Origin: CAZIQY01 sp964541605
GTDB taxonomy: Bacteria > Desulfobacterota > Syntrophia > Syntrophales > UBA2185
Direction: 5' to 3'
Assembly: GCA_964541605.1 (NCBI GenBank)
Contig: CAZIQY010000021.1
Span: forward strand, 1 to 40,205
Length of the DNA: 40,205 bases
This document shows positions 32,392-40,205 of this stretch, in pieces (the stretch's first letter is position 1; the number at the start of each line of letters is the position of its first letter). The translations under genes and the position numbers were made by a program. Below the pieces are notes generated by a model. The model saw only the letters and a program-made list of their open reading frames with translations, searched no databases and had not been told where the DNA came from.

Positions 32392-33990
32392 CTACATGTC
32401 CTTTACATCTTTCAGCAGCTTAAGTTTCCCTTCTTTGATCATAGACGCCTTCTGATTGTCCAGCCACGAGCGGATAAATTCATTTTTCTTCACGGCCAGA
32501 AGAAGATTCTTCAAAGGCGCCTTCTGGGTCTCAAAATTCCGGTTCTCAAGTTTCCCCCGCTCCCTGAATTTCACGATCACATAATTTTCGTTGATATGAA
32601 ATGGACCTGAATACGGGTTTCTCTCGGAAATCAACATGAGGGATTCATTCAGTTCCTTTGAAGAGCCGATCTTCGGCACAGTCGAGCCAGGGCTAAAGAA
32701 CCCTGTTTCGGAAATTTTCAGTCCTTTCTCCGAAGAAACTTTTTCCAATGGTTCTCCCTTTTTCAAACGCTCCAGAATTCCTTCCGCCTCTTTTCTACAG
32801 ACGCGGTTGGATTCCGATTCCAAATACTGTTTTTCAACTTCCGACATGATGTCTTTTAAGGGAGGTACGTGGGAAGGTTTTTTTGCAACGAGCTTAATAA
32901 GATAGTAACACCGATTGTCTGACAGGATGGAACTGATTTCATCCGTTTGAAGCTCCAGGACTGTTTTGATAAAATCCCCCACCTGTTTGAATTCCTGCGG
33001 GGGATTTTTTACGCTGAAAAATTCCGTAACAGCAACCTTCAAACCGTTCTGACGCGCATAATCATCAAAATTTTCTTTCTGATAGATGGTATCATGGGCT
33101 TTTTTTGCGGCATCATAAGCAGCATGCATCCCCTGCACCTCTTTCATTTCGTTAACGATCCTGCTTCTTGCCTCTGCAAGGGACACCGGTTTTCCACCCT
33201 TTTTCATAAATTTGTCTTTGTGACGCTCATAATAATCGGTCACTTCCGCATCCGATACCTTTACGGTGGACAAAAAATCCTGACCGGCGAAAGATACATA
33301 TTTGACCTGAAGCTTCTCCGGAGCACGGAAATCACTCTCATGATCTTTCAAATATGATTCCAACTCTTTACGATCAGGCTTGATTCCCTTTCTAAAATCC
33401 TTTTTGGAAAGGGCAAGATAGCTCAAATTCAGCTTCTCGTTCTGAATTCTGTATAGATCGAATACTTCCGCATCCGATATCTTAACGCCATCCTGCAGCA
33501 GGTCCTGCATTCTGGAGATCGTCATTCCCTTCTTCTGGGCGGATTCAAAATCCGAAGGCGTCACCTTGTTGTAGCGCAGGATCTGTTGGTAGATTCGCTC
33601 GTCGAAAACACCGCCTCGCTGAAAGGATGGATTGGAGAGGATGGCGGTCCTGACTTCTTCGTCCGTAACCTCCAGGTTCAGATCGACAGCCTTACGAAGG
33701 ATAATGGCCTGATGAATCAGGTTATCATAGGCCTGCTGCTTCAGGTTCAGGCCCTTTATCATTTCATCCGTCAGGTTACCGCCATAGCGCTGCCGATAGA
33801 AATCAACAAGATTCTGGAATTCCTTATGGAAATCAATATATGAGACATATTTGCCATCGATCACGGCAATCGCTTCCACTTTGTCTCTGCCGTGCATGGA
33901 ACCAAAATAAAAGATGAAAACGATGATGATAATCCCGAGCAAAATTTTCATGAGCCAGTTTCTGGCGTGTTTTCTCATAAGCTCAAGCAT
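32392..33990 (-). CDS. PpiD/SurA-like periplasmic peptidyl-prolyl isomerase, membrane anchored
   Basis: A 532-residue foldase. A single N-terminal membrane helix (ILLGIIIIVFIFYFG) anchors a large periplasmic part. The SurA_N-type chaperone domain (VIDGKYVSYIDFHKEFQNL ... AYDNLIHQAIILRKAVDLNLEVTDEEV) comes first, then a central region with PPIC-type features (FFSVKNPPQEFKQVGDF), and a C-terminal chaperone segment. This order is that of PpiD. It likely helps fold outer-membrane or secreted proteins. An in-frame ATG at 33978 is an alternative start. Divergent from mreB. Confidence 0.85.
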   Translation of the reverse strand: MLELMRKHARNWLMKILLGIIIIVFIFYFGSMHGRDKVEAIAVIDGKYVSYIDFHKEFQNLVDFYRQRYGGNLTDEMIKGLNLKQQAYDNLIHQAIILRKAVDLNLEVTDEEVRTAILSNPSFQRGGVFDERIYQQILRYNKVTPSDFESAQKKGMTISRMQDLLQDGVKISDAEVFDLYRIQNEKLNLSYLALSKKDFRKGIKPDRKELESYLKDHESDFRAPEKLQVKYVSFAGQDFLSTVKVSDAEVTDYYERHKDKFMKKGGKPVSLAEARSRIVNEMKEVQGMHAAYDAAKKAHDTIYQKENFDDYARQNGLKVAVTEFFSVKNPPQEFKQVGDFIKTVLELQTDEISSILSDNRCYYLIKLVAKKPSHVPPLKDIMSEVEKQYLESESNRVCRKEAEGILERLKKGEPLEKVSSEKGLKISETGFFSPGSTVPKIGSSKELNESLMLISERNPYSGPFHINENYVIVKFRERGKLENRNFETQKAPLKNLLLAVKKNEFIRSWLDNQKASMIKEGKLKLLKDVKDM

Positions 33991-34074
33991 GGCGCCGTTA
34001 CCTCACAGGTCATTTGAGAGCCGCATTAGTATTACAGTCATTTTCAAAATGCAATAACATTTTAGAAAAATTCA

Positions 34075-34103
34075 TTGATTAGGGTTATGAAATACTGTAT
34101 AGG
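34075..34103 (+). promoter_or_regulatory. Sigma-70 promoter of the mre cluster
   Basis: TTGATT (34075-34080) and TATAGG (34098-34103) are separated by exactly 17 bases, about 70 bases upstream of mreB in the 184-base divergent region. It is the best promoter candidate for the run mreB to bactofilin. Confidence 0.55.
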
Positions 34104-34174
34104 AATTCCCTCACGATACGTACCAACTTGCTGTGTAATAGGCGTTTTATAAATAATGTCAAGGAGGAAAGGCT

Positions 34175-35212
34175 TTGCTGTTCGATTTTATTTTAGGGAA
34201 ATTTTCCAATGATCTGGCCATAGATCTGGGAACGGCAAATACCCTGGTATATATGAAGGGAAAGGGTATTGTTCTGAACGAACCATCGGTGGTTGCTGTT
34301 CATAAAGACCAGAGAGGAACAAAGAAAGTCCTGGCTGTAGGCATTGAAGCAAAAAAAATGCTGGGACGAACACCCGGCAATATCGTTGCAATCAGACCTA
34401 TGAGGGAGGGAGTGATTGCGGACTTCGACATCACCGAAGCCATGTTGAGACATTTCATTCTTCGCGTTCATAACCGCAGGGCGCTGGTTCGCCCGAGGAT
34501 CATTGTTTCGATCCCTTCCGGTATCACACAGGTGGAAAGGCGGGCGGTCAGAGAAACCGTCGAATCTGCCGGTGCAAGGGAAATTTACCTCATCGAAGAA
34601 CCCATGGCGGCAGCTATCGGCGCCGGTTTGCCTGTCATGGAACCGACCAGTTCCATGGTGGTCGATATCGGAGGCGGAACCACGGAAGTGGCCGTCATTT
34701 CCCTGGCCGGGATTGTCTATGCGAAGTCGGTCCGTGTGGCCGGCGACAGGATGGACGAGGAAATCGTACAGTACATGAAAAGAAAATTCAATCTTCTCAT
34801 CGGAGAGCGCTCGGCCGAAATCATCAAGATGACCATCGGATGCGCCTACCCTGATGGTGAAATACGAAAACTGGATGTCAAAGGAAGAAATCTGATATCC
34901 GGAATTCCGAAGATCGTGGAAATCAACTCCGAAGAAGTCCGGGAAGCCATCATGGAACCTGTCAGCATTATCATTGAGGCCATAAAAGACGCTCTGGATA
35001 ATGCCCCGCCGGAGCTGGCCGGAGATATCGTGGACAGAGGAATTGTGTTAACAGGCGGCGGTGCTCTGCTGACAAACCTTGATCTTCTCATAAGAGAAGA
35101 AACAGGCCTTCCCATTACCATTGCAGACGACCCCCTTTCGGTCGTCGCGAGGGGCGCGGGGATGGCACTGGATCACCTGGACGTCTTGAAAGAGGTTACC
35201 TTTCAAGTATAA
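34175..35212 (+). CDS. mreB: Rod shape-determining protein MreB
   Basis: Bacterial actin that guides the elongation machinery beneath the inner membrane. The 345 residues contain the actin-fold ATP motifs: IDLGTANTLVYMKGKGIVLNEPSVVA, VSIPSGITQVERRAVRE, IEEPMAAAIGAGLPV, VVDIGGGTTEVAVISL and LTGGGALLTNLDLLI. The amphipathic/hydrophobic start MLFDFILGKFSNDLAID fits membrane association. The start is TTG, supported by AAGGAGG seven bases upstream and by alignment of the N-terminus with the family; the rare start may lower expression. First gene of the cell-elongation cluster. Confidence 0.96.
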   Translation: MLFDFILGKFSNDLAIDLGTANTLVYMKGKGIVLNEPSVVAVHKDQRGTKKVLAVGIEAKKMLGRTPGNIVAIRPMREGVIADFDITEAMLRHFILRVHNRRALVRPRIIVSIPSGITQVERRAVRETVESAGAREIYLIEEPMAAAIGAGLPVMEPTSSMVVDIGGGTTEVAVISLAGIVYAKSVRVAGDRMDEEIVQYMKRKFNLLIGERSAEIIKMTIGCAYPDGEIRKLDVKGRNLISGIPKIVEINSEEVREAIMEPVSIIIEAIKDALDNAPPELAGDIVDRGIVLTGGGALLTNLDLLIREETGLPITIADDPLSVVARGAGMALDHLDVLKEVTFQV

Positions 35213-35284
35213 ATAAAAAGGTGAGATTTTGCCCAATACTTCCAGGACAGTTTATTTCTCCATCTTCAGGATTGCGGGAGAAAG

Positions 35285-36112
35285 ATGTTATTCCACAAGA
35301 AACACCAGACAATCATCATAGCCTGCATTCTCCTCGTTATCTCCCTGATCGTATTGTCCTACAGTGTGAAACAACCATCCGGGGCCGGTTTTTTCAGAAA
35401 AATGGTATTGGAAATAGCAGCCCCCCTTGTCAGCGTCATTAACATTCCTATCAATGAAATCAACACCGTATGGAAACGATATCTTTTTCTTGTGGGACTG
35501 GAAGAGGAAAACAGGCTCCTTAAAAAGGAAAACGCAATGCTGTCAAACGAACTGCTTCAATATCGCGAAGGCTATCTTGAAGGAATACGTTTACAGAAGC
35601 TGCTTAAGCTGAAGGAAAGTCTCAATTATCAATCCATCGCCGCCAGGGTCGTCGCAAAAAGTCAAACGACACTGATAAAAACGATACTGATTGACAAGGG
35701 AACAGCCGATGGCTTGAAAATCGGCCTCCCTGTTGTAGCGGAAAAGGGCGTTGCCGGCAGAATCATTGAATCATCATGGCACTCGTCGAGGGTTCTTTTG
35801 CTCATCGATGAAAGCAGCAAAATCGACGCATCGCTTCAGGAAGGCAGAAACCAGGGAATTCTTCAGGGAGGCGGTGCGGGTGTCTGCAGCCTGAAGTATA
35901 TTCCGAAAACCGAAACGGTCAAGGTGGGAGATGTTGTCATTTCCTCAGGCCTCTCCGGAGTCTTTCCCAAGGGATTGTTTCTGGGAGTGGTAAAGGTTGC
36001 GGATAAAAATGAACCCGGACTTTTTCAGAAAGTTCAGGTTGTGCCGTATGTCGATTTTGCAAAGATGGAAGAAATTCTGGTGTTGGTGACGGCCAAGGAT
36101 AAAAGGAAATGA
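35285..36112 (+). CDS. mreC: Rod shape-determining protein MreC
   Basis: Periplasmic, membrane-anchored organiser of the elongasome. A 275-residue protein with one N-terminal membrane helix (IIIACILLVISLIVLSYSV), a coiled coil (EEENRLLKKENAMLSNELLQYRE, about 75-100) for dimerisation, and the beta-rich domain with LIDKGTADGLKIGLPVVAEKGVAGRIIE in pieces, LLIDESSKIDASLQEGR and DVVISSGLSGVFPKGLFLGVV, the usual MreC signature. GGGAG stands just before the ATG. It ends in a four-base overlap with mreD. Confidence 0.94.
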   Translation: MLFHKKHQTIIIACILLVISLIVLSYSVKQPSGAGFFRKMVLEIAAPLVSVINIPINEINTVWKRYLFLVGLEEENRLLKKENAMLSNELLQYREGYLEGIRLQKLLKLKESLNYQSIAARVVAKSQTTLIKTILIDKGTADGLKIGLPVVAEKGVAGRIIESSWHSSRVLLLIDESSKIDASLQEGRNQGILQGGGAGVCSLKYIPKTETVKVGDVVISSGLSGVFPKGLFLGVVKVADKNEPGLFQKVQVVPYVDFAKMEEILVLVTAKDKRK

Positions 36113-36606
36113 TCTATTATCTGTCCCTTCCTTTCTTCCTGTTGTTTCTGATCGTTTTGCAGAGCAGCATTTCGGATGTTCTGCTCTTCGGCGTCGTGGG
36201 AGTGGAAATATCCATGATATTGGTTGTATACGCAGGCTTCCATCTGGATGTCATCAAAGGCGGCATTCTCAGTTTTGTTGCCGGTTTTTTTCTTGACTGT
36301 GTCAGCGGTTCTGTTTCAGGTCTTTACACATTCACTTATGTATCCCTGTTTCTTGTTTCCATGGCGGCTTCCATGAGAATATCCCTTGACAAAGAATCTT
36401 TGATCATGATTTTCACACTGGTATGCGCCTTACTTGAAGGCGTCATCATCACCATCTTTCATACGATGATATACGGAACCGACATATCCGTAAACATATT
36501 GAGGCACTACATCCCTCAAATACTCGTTGTGGCATTTATAAGCCCGGTATTCTTTCGATTATTTAACCGGCTCGACGCATTGTTACAAGGTGGACATGCA
36601 AAGTAA
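36109..36606 (+). CDS. mreD: Rod shape-determining protein MreD
   Basis: A 165-residue integral membrane protein with about five helices (LPFFLLFLIVLQSSI, LFGVVGVEISMILVVYAGFH, ILSFVAGFFLDCVSGSVSG, MIFTLVCALLEGVIITIFH, ILVVAFISPVFFRLF). The pattern GFFxDxxSGxxxGLYTF is the MreD signature. The start overlaps mreC (ATGA) and its end overlaps the possible GTG start of the PBP2 gene, a tight translational chain. Confidence 0.92.
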   Translation: MIYYLSLPFFLLFLIVLQSSISDVLLFGVVGVEISMILVVYAGFHLDVIKGGILSFVAGFFLDCVSGSVSGLYTFTYVSLFLVSMAASMRISLDKESLIMIFTLVCALLEGVIITIFHTMIYGTDISVNILRHYIPQILVVAFISPVFFRLFNRLDALLQGGHAK

Positions 36607-38464
36607 CCTAAACGGACATGATTCCGGCAGATTCAGACCAAGGCTAAAGATCTTTTTCGCCATCGTATCGATCATGCTGTCTTGCCTGATCATCAGAATG
36701 TGGCATTTACAGGTCATCAGAGGGGATGAATTGAGTCAGAGATCGGAAAATAACAGCGTCCGTCTTCGTAAAATAAGGCCTTTGAGAGGGCTGGTCATGG
36801 ACACCAACGGACAGGTTCTGGTTGATAACCAGCCCTCTTTCGATATCGTTTTTATGCCGAACCGATCCAGGAGCGTTCAGGACACAGAAAAGAAATTAAG
36901 AAATCTTTATGAAGAAAGATCGCTTGTCTTTTCCATGGAATTTCCCCCTCCGGGGAAGAAACGATTCGCTGCGCCGGTCAAACTTGAAAAAAACATCGAC
37001 AGGAAAAAACTGGCCGTTATAGAAACCAATGCACTGGACCTGCCGGGTGTGGCTGTCGAGGTAGTTCCCATTCGCCAGTATCTCGGTGGAGAAATGATGG
37101 CCCACCTCATCGGATATACGGGCGAGGTCAGTCGCGACGATTTGCTGAAAGACGCCTCCGGCGGGGCCAGTATAGGCGATATTACGGGAAAGTTCGGCAT
37201 AGAAAAGTATCTGGACCCCTATCTTAAGGGAAAAAGCGGGGCGGAACAGGTGGAAGTCAATGTTCTTGGAAAAGAAATCAAACTGATGGGCAGGATTCAG
37301 CCCGTTTCCGGATACAATGCGGTGCTCACCATAGATGCATCCCTGCAAAAGGTCGCCTGGGAGGCCTTTAAAGATTTGAGGGGGTCTGCCGTCGCTATAG
37401 ATCCCCGAGACGGTTCCGTCCTCGCTCTCGTCAGTTCACCGTCCTTTGATCCGAATCTTTTCAATGGCGGGATTTCCATCGAAGACTGGGAAACCCTGTC
37501 GACAAATCCATCCCACCCCATGGAAAACAGAGCCATCTCCGGTCAGTATCCCCCCGGTTCCACATACAAACTCATTGTTGCCGCAGCCGCCCTCGAAGAA
37601 GGGTTGATTACACCCGATACGGCATTCACCTGCAACGGATCCTTCGACCTGGGCAACAGAACTTACAGATGCTGGAACAAGAAAGGCCATGGCAGGATCT
37701 CTCTTCACAGGGCTATTGTAGAATCGTGCGACGTCTATTTCTACAATCTGGGGAAACTGGTCGGCGTGGACAAGATAGCCGAGTATGCCCGGGCATTCGG
37801 ACTGGGATCACCCACAGGAATCGACCTTTCCCGGGAAAAGGGAGGGCTGGTTCCGACGAAGCAGTGGAAGCTTTCCAGATTCAGGGAAGCGTGGCAGATG
37901 GGTGAAACCATATCCATTGCCATCGGTCAGGGCTATAATCTGCTTACCCCCCTTCAACTGGTGAACGCGTACGCCGCCTTGGCCAATGGGGGTGTCGTGT
38001 ACCGTCCCAGGCTTATAAAACGCATAGAAACCATGGACGGACATGCCATCAGAACATTCGAGCCGGAACAGAAAAACAGACTCCCGCTGAGCAAGAAAAA
38101 TATCGAGATCCTCAGTCGCGCCTTATGGGGTGTGGTGAACGAAAATGGCGGGACCGGTTCTGCATTGAGAAGGAAGGAAGCGGATGTCTGCGGTAAAACG
38201 GGCACCGCCCAGGTCATCGGCCTGCCGGAAGATGAAATGGCACGGAAAAGAAAGGTAAATTTAGCGCGTTTCAGGGACCATGCCCTTTTTGTGTGCTTTG
38301 CTCCCTATAAAAATCCGGAAATTGCCATTGCGGTCATCGTGGAGAATGCAGGTCATGGGGGATCAGTCGCCGCTCCCATTGCGAGAAAGATTATCGATGC
38401 ATATTTTGAAAATAAGCGAACAAGACCCCATAAAAATCAGCCGGTTTTAGCCGCGAAGGAATAG
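36590..38464 (+). CDS. mrdA: Penicillin-binding protein 2 (peptidoglycan transpeptidase)
   Basis: Class B PBP that cross-links peptidoglycan during elongation with RodA. A 624-residue protein with an N-terminal membrane helix (FAIVSIMLSCLIIRMW), the dimerisation/pedestal domain (LRKIRPLRGLVMDTNGQVLVDNQPSF in two stretches), and the transpeptidase domain: SxxK as Ser324-Thr-Tyr-Lys327 in PPGSTYKL, SxN-type ESCDVYFYNLG, and KTGTAQV. The start may be GTG 36590 (overlapping mreD) or ATG 36596, where the AAGG box gives better spacing; numbering shifts by two. No unusual change in the active site was seen. Confidence 0.95.
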   Translation: MDMQSNLNGHDSGRFRPRLKIFFAIVSIMLSCLIIRMWHLQVIRGDELSQRSENNSVRLRKIRPLRGLVMDTNGQVLVDNQPSFDIVFMPNRSRSVQDTEKKLRNLYEERSLVFSMEFPPPGKKRFAAPVKLEKNIDRKKLAVIETNALDLPGVAVEVVPIRQYLGGEMMAHLIGYTGEVSRDDLLKDASGGASIGDITGKFGIEKYLDPYLKGKSGAEQVEVNVLGKEIKLMGRIQPVSGYNAVLTIDASLQKVAWEAFKDLRGSAVAIDPRDGSVLALVSSPSFDPNLFNGGISIEDWETLSTNPSHPMENRAISGQYPPGSTYKLIVAAAALEEGLITPDTAFTCNGSFDLGNRTYRCWNKKGHGRISLHRAIVESCDVYFYNLGKLVGVDKIAEYARAFGLGSPTGIDLSREKGGLVPTKQWKLSRFREAWQMGETISIAIGQGYNLLTPLQLVNAYAALANGGVVYRPRLIKRIETMDGHAIRTFEPEQKNRLPLSKKNIEILSRALWGVVNENGGTGSALRRKEADVCGKTGTAQVIGLPEDEMARKRKVNLARFRDHALFVCFAPYKNPEIAIAVIVENAGHGGSVAAPIARKIIDAYFENKRTRPHKNQPVLAAKE

Positions 38465-38520
38465 AAAGCCCTCTGAAGCTGATTTATCAAATTATGGAAA
38501 CTTTTTTTAAGACCTGATAT

Positions 38521-39633
38521 ATGAAATTCGACCGCCGGTTATTTTTAAATTTTGATTGGACCCTTCTTTTCCTGGTATTGGCTATCAGTCTCATCAGTCT
38601 TTTAAATATCTACAGCGCCGGCCAAAGCCTTGACGATTTCAAGCAGGAAACCCTTTATATAAAGCAGGCCCAATGGATCATACTGGGTCTTTTGTTTATG
38701 GGAATCACCCTGTTTATTGATTATCGATACATCGGCCGCTTCGCCTATATCATTTATGCCCTCTCTATTGTCTTGCTGATCATGGTTTCTCTCTACGGGT
38801 ATACAACCCATGGATCTCAAAGATGGATTTTGATCGGAGGATTTTTTCTCCAGCCATCGGAGCTGGTTAAGTTGTCCATGATCCTTGCCCTGGCCAAATA
38901 TTTCGATAACTATGCCTCAGACAAAAAGTACGGTATACGGGAGCTCCTTATCCCTTTTTTGATTGTCATGATACCCTTTTTATTTATCCTGAAACAGCCA
39001 GATCTGGGAACCGCCTTGATTCTGCTTATCCTTTTCACATCCATAACTTTACTTATCGGCGTACAATGGAAGTCCATTATCATCTCGGCGGTATCGACGA
39101 TCATACTCACTCCCATCGGCTGGTTTTTTTTTATGAAAGATTACCAGAAAGAAAGGTTGTTGACTTTTTTTGATCCGGAAGGAGATCCTTTAGGATCTGG
39201 ATATCACATCATTCAATCCATCATTGCCGTCGGTTCAGGAGGCATTCTGGGCAAAGGATACATGAAGGGAACCCAGACACAGTTGAAATTTCTTCCTGTG
39301 CAGCAGACGGATTTCGTGTTCTCCGTTTTTGCAGAAGAATGGGGCTTCCTGGGAGCCCTCGTCCTGATGACTCTGTTTCTGATCCTGATCCTGTGGTGTC
39401 TGAAGACCGCCCTTTATGCGCGAGACTTGCTGGGCATGTTGATATCTTTCGGAGTCACCATGCTCCTTTTCTGGGAGGTATTCATTAATATCGGGATGGT
39501 CCTGGGACTGTTGCCCGTCGTGGGTATCCCTCTGCCGCTTTTCAGCTACGGAGGATCTTCCATGGTTATGCTGATGACGGCCATCGGGCTGGTCATGAAC
39601 ATCAGCATGAGGCGGTTTATCCTTCAGCCGTAA
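38521..39633 (+). CDS. rodA: Peptidoglycan glycosyltransferase RodA
   Basis: SEDS-family polymerase partnering PBP2. The 370-residue, roughly ten-helix membrane protein contains IYSAGQSLDDFKQ..., YGYTTHGSQRWILIGGFFLQPSEL, KQPDLGTALILL, LTFFDPEGDPLGSGYHIIQS and GIPLPLFSYGGSSM, all RodA landmarks. The Trp-rich GSQRWI and the Asp in the QPDLGTA motif fit an active SEDS enzyme. Spaced 56 bases after mrdA with a weak ribosome-binding site. Followed closely by the bactofilin gene. Confidence 0.95.
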   Translation: MKFDRRLFLNFDWTLLFLVLAISLISLLNIYSAGQSLDDFKQETLYIKQAQWIILGLLFMGITLFIDYRYIGRFAYIIYALSIVLLIMVSLYGYTTHGSQRWILIGGFFLQPSELVKLSMILALAKYFDNYASDKKYGIRELLIPFLIVMIPFLFILKQPDLGTALILLILFTSITLLIGVQWKSIIISAVSTIILTPIGWFFFMKDYQKERLLTFFDPEGDPLGSGYHIIQSIIAVGSGGILGKGYMKGTQTQLKFLPVQQTDFVFSVFAEEWGFLGALVLMTLFLILILWCLKTALYARDLLGMLISFGVTMLLFWEVFINIGMVLGLLPVVGIPLPLFSYGGSSMVMLMTAIGLVMNISMRRFILQP

Positions 39634-39681
39634 CATATCGTGAGATATCTGAAGAAATTGAAAAGAAAGGGAAGCTTGAGG

Positions 39682-40047
39682 ATGTCAGACAAAAAAAAAG
39701 ATGAAGAAATCAAGGCCTTTCTGGGCAAGGGAGCCGAATTCACAGGCAAACTAATTTTCAAGGGAGCCGTCAGGATTGATGGTGACTTCATCGGCGAGAT
39801 ATTCGGCGAGGGAACACTGGTGATTGGCGATGGCGCTCATACCGAAGCGGATATTACGGCAGATATTGTATTGATCAGCGGAGAAGTTCGCGGACAGATC
39901 GACGTCAGAGAGAAGGTCGAAATATATCCTACCGGACGTGTTCTGGGAAACATAAAAACCCCCGCTCTCATTATCAAAGAAGGCGCTGTATTCGAAGGAA
40001 ATTCCCGAATGGGAAATGGAAATCCTGAGAAAAATCAGAAAATATAA
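39682..40047 (+). CDS. Bactofilin (polymer-forming cytoskeletal protein)
   Basis: A 121-residue bactofilin (DUF583) that self-assembles into filaments without nucleotide and often directs local cell-wall synthesis or shape. The right-handed beta-helix repeat is visible: FTGKLIFKGAVRIDGDFIGEIFGEGTLVIGD (in parts), AEADITADIVLISGEVRGQI by sense of the repeat, then REKVEIYPTGRVLGNIKTPALIIKEGAVFEGN. ATG 39682 is preferred over GTG 39640, since the upstream 14 codons have no ribosome-binding site of their own. Placement directly after rodA suggests a link with the elongation machinery. Confidence 0.9.
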   Translation: MSDKKKDEEIKAFLGKGAEFTGKLIFKGAVRIDGDFIGEIFGEGTLVIGDGAHTEADITADIVLISGEVRGQIDVREKVEIYPTGRVLGNIKTPALIIKEGAVFEGNSRMGNGNPEKNQKI

Positions 40048-40205
40048 TTGTAATTCAAAATAGTTACATAAAGAATCCCCGTGAGCGGGTTAAAATTTTA
40101 ACCAAAAAGTGCTTGACTTTAGCTTAGAGTTATGGTTAGAAAGCCGCAACTTTGGCAATATAGGGTTTTAGAGGTTTTGGGTGTTCGGAGATCGTAACGT
40201 AAAAC
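40048..40205. other. Downstream region with palindrome and promoter-like site
   Basis: A small stem CCCG-TGAG-CGGG (about 40078-40089) is followed by the perfect 16-base palindrome GGTTAAAATTTTAACC (40088-40103), which could terminate the mre cluster on either strand. Further on, TTGACT near 40113 may be a -35 box of a gene beyond the window. Confidence 0.45.

Noticed and set aside
40048..40205. A tRNA or rRNA start at the right edge
   Set aside because: No cloverleaf or rRNA-like sequence could be seen in the last 158 bases.

Overview
The window reads as a chromosomal segment of a Gram-negative anaerobe, most likely a Desulfobacterota/deltaproteobacterium of the Syntrophales or Desulfobacterales kind. 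This rests on gene content and protein style: an acyl-CoA dehydrogenase with both ETF subunits, a DUF169 protein, a TolC-type outer-membrane factor, a Gcw_chp/TorF-like barrel and a typical mreBCD-mrdA-rodA cluster. No rRNA, tRNA, CRISPR array, intact transposase or prophage was seen. The species cannot be fixed from the sequence alone.

Layout. 1-2614 (+): glmM followed by a PfkB-type sugar kinase. 2631-6500 (-): TetR regulator, acyl-CoA dehydrogenase, etfB and etfA, an acyl-CoA oxidation module. 6847-7725 (+): secreted outer-membrane beta-barrel. 7809-9040 (-): glycerophosphodiesterase, DsrE-like protein and a decayed tail of a restriction-type DNA methyltransferase. 9191-10640: a zinc-ribbon/Tudor-like protein convergent with a protein whose C-terminus resembles a PD-(D/E)xK nuclease that has lost its catalytic residues. 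10890-12685 (+): amt-glnK behind a sigma-54 promoter, bracketed by two inverted copies of a long-stem palindrome. 12700-18820: a visibly AT-richer accessory stretch with a possible small RNA and terminator, a B-box-like zinc protein, a lipoprotein with calcium-loop motifs, a membrane-anchored XAC2610-like protein, and an LPP20-like/TPR protein on the opposite strand. 18820-25869 (-): TetR, TolC-type protein, HlyD-type adaptor, two ABC ATPases and two ABC-2 permeases, a complete tripartite exporter resembling an unfused YbhGFSR plus its own outer-membrane channel. 25933-28870 (-): hsp20-lon with a clear terminator. 29142-32332 (+): adenine deaminase, DUF169 protein, PilZ-like protein. 32392-33990 (-): PpiD/SurA-like foldase. 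34075-40047 (+): mreB, mreC, mreD, mrdA (PBP2), rodA and a bactofilin, the cell-elongation machinery.

How the genes fit together. The housekeeping themes are cell-wall synthesis (glmM, mre-mrdA-rodA, bactofilin), protein quality control (lon, hsp20, PpiD-like), nitrogen uptake (amt-glnK) and acyl-CoA-derived electron transfer (acd-etfBA). The most unusual items are the acyl-CoA dehydrogenase lacking glutamate at both standard catalytic-base positions, the apparently inactivated nuclease-like protein, the mirrored palindromes around amt-glnK, and the AT-rich island of envelope-directed proteins. No complete new system can be claimed from the sequence alone; the AT-rich island is the best place to look for one.
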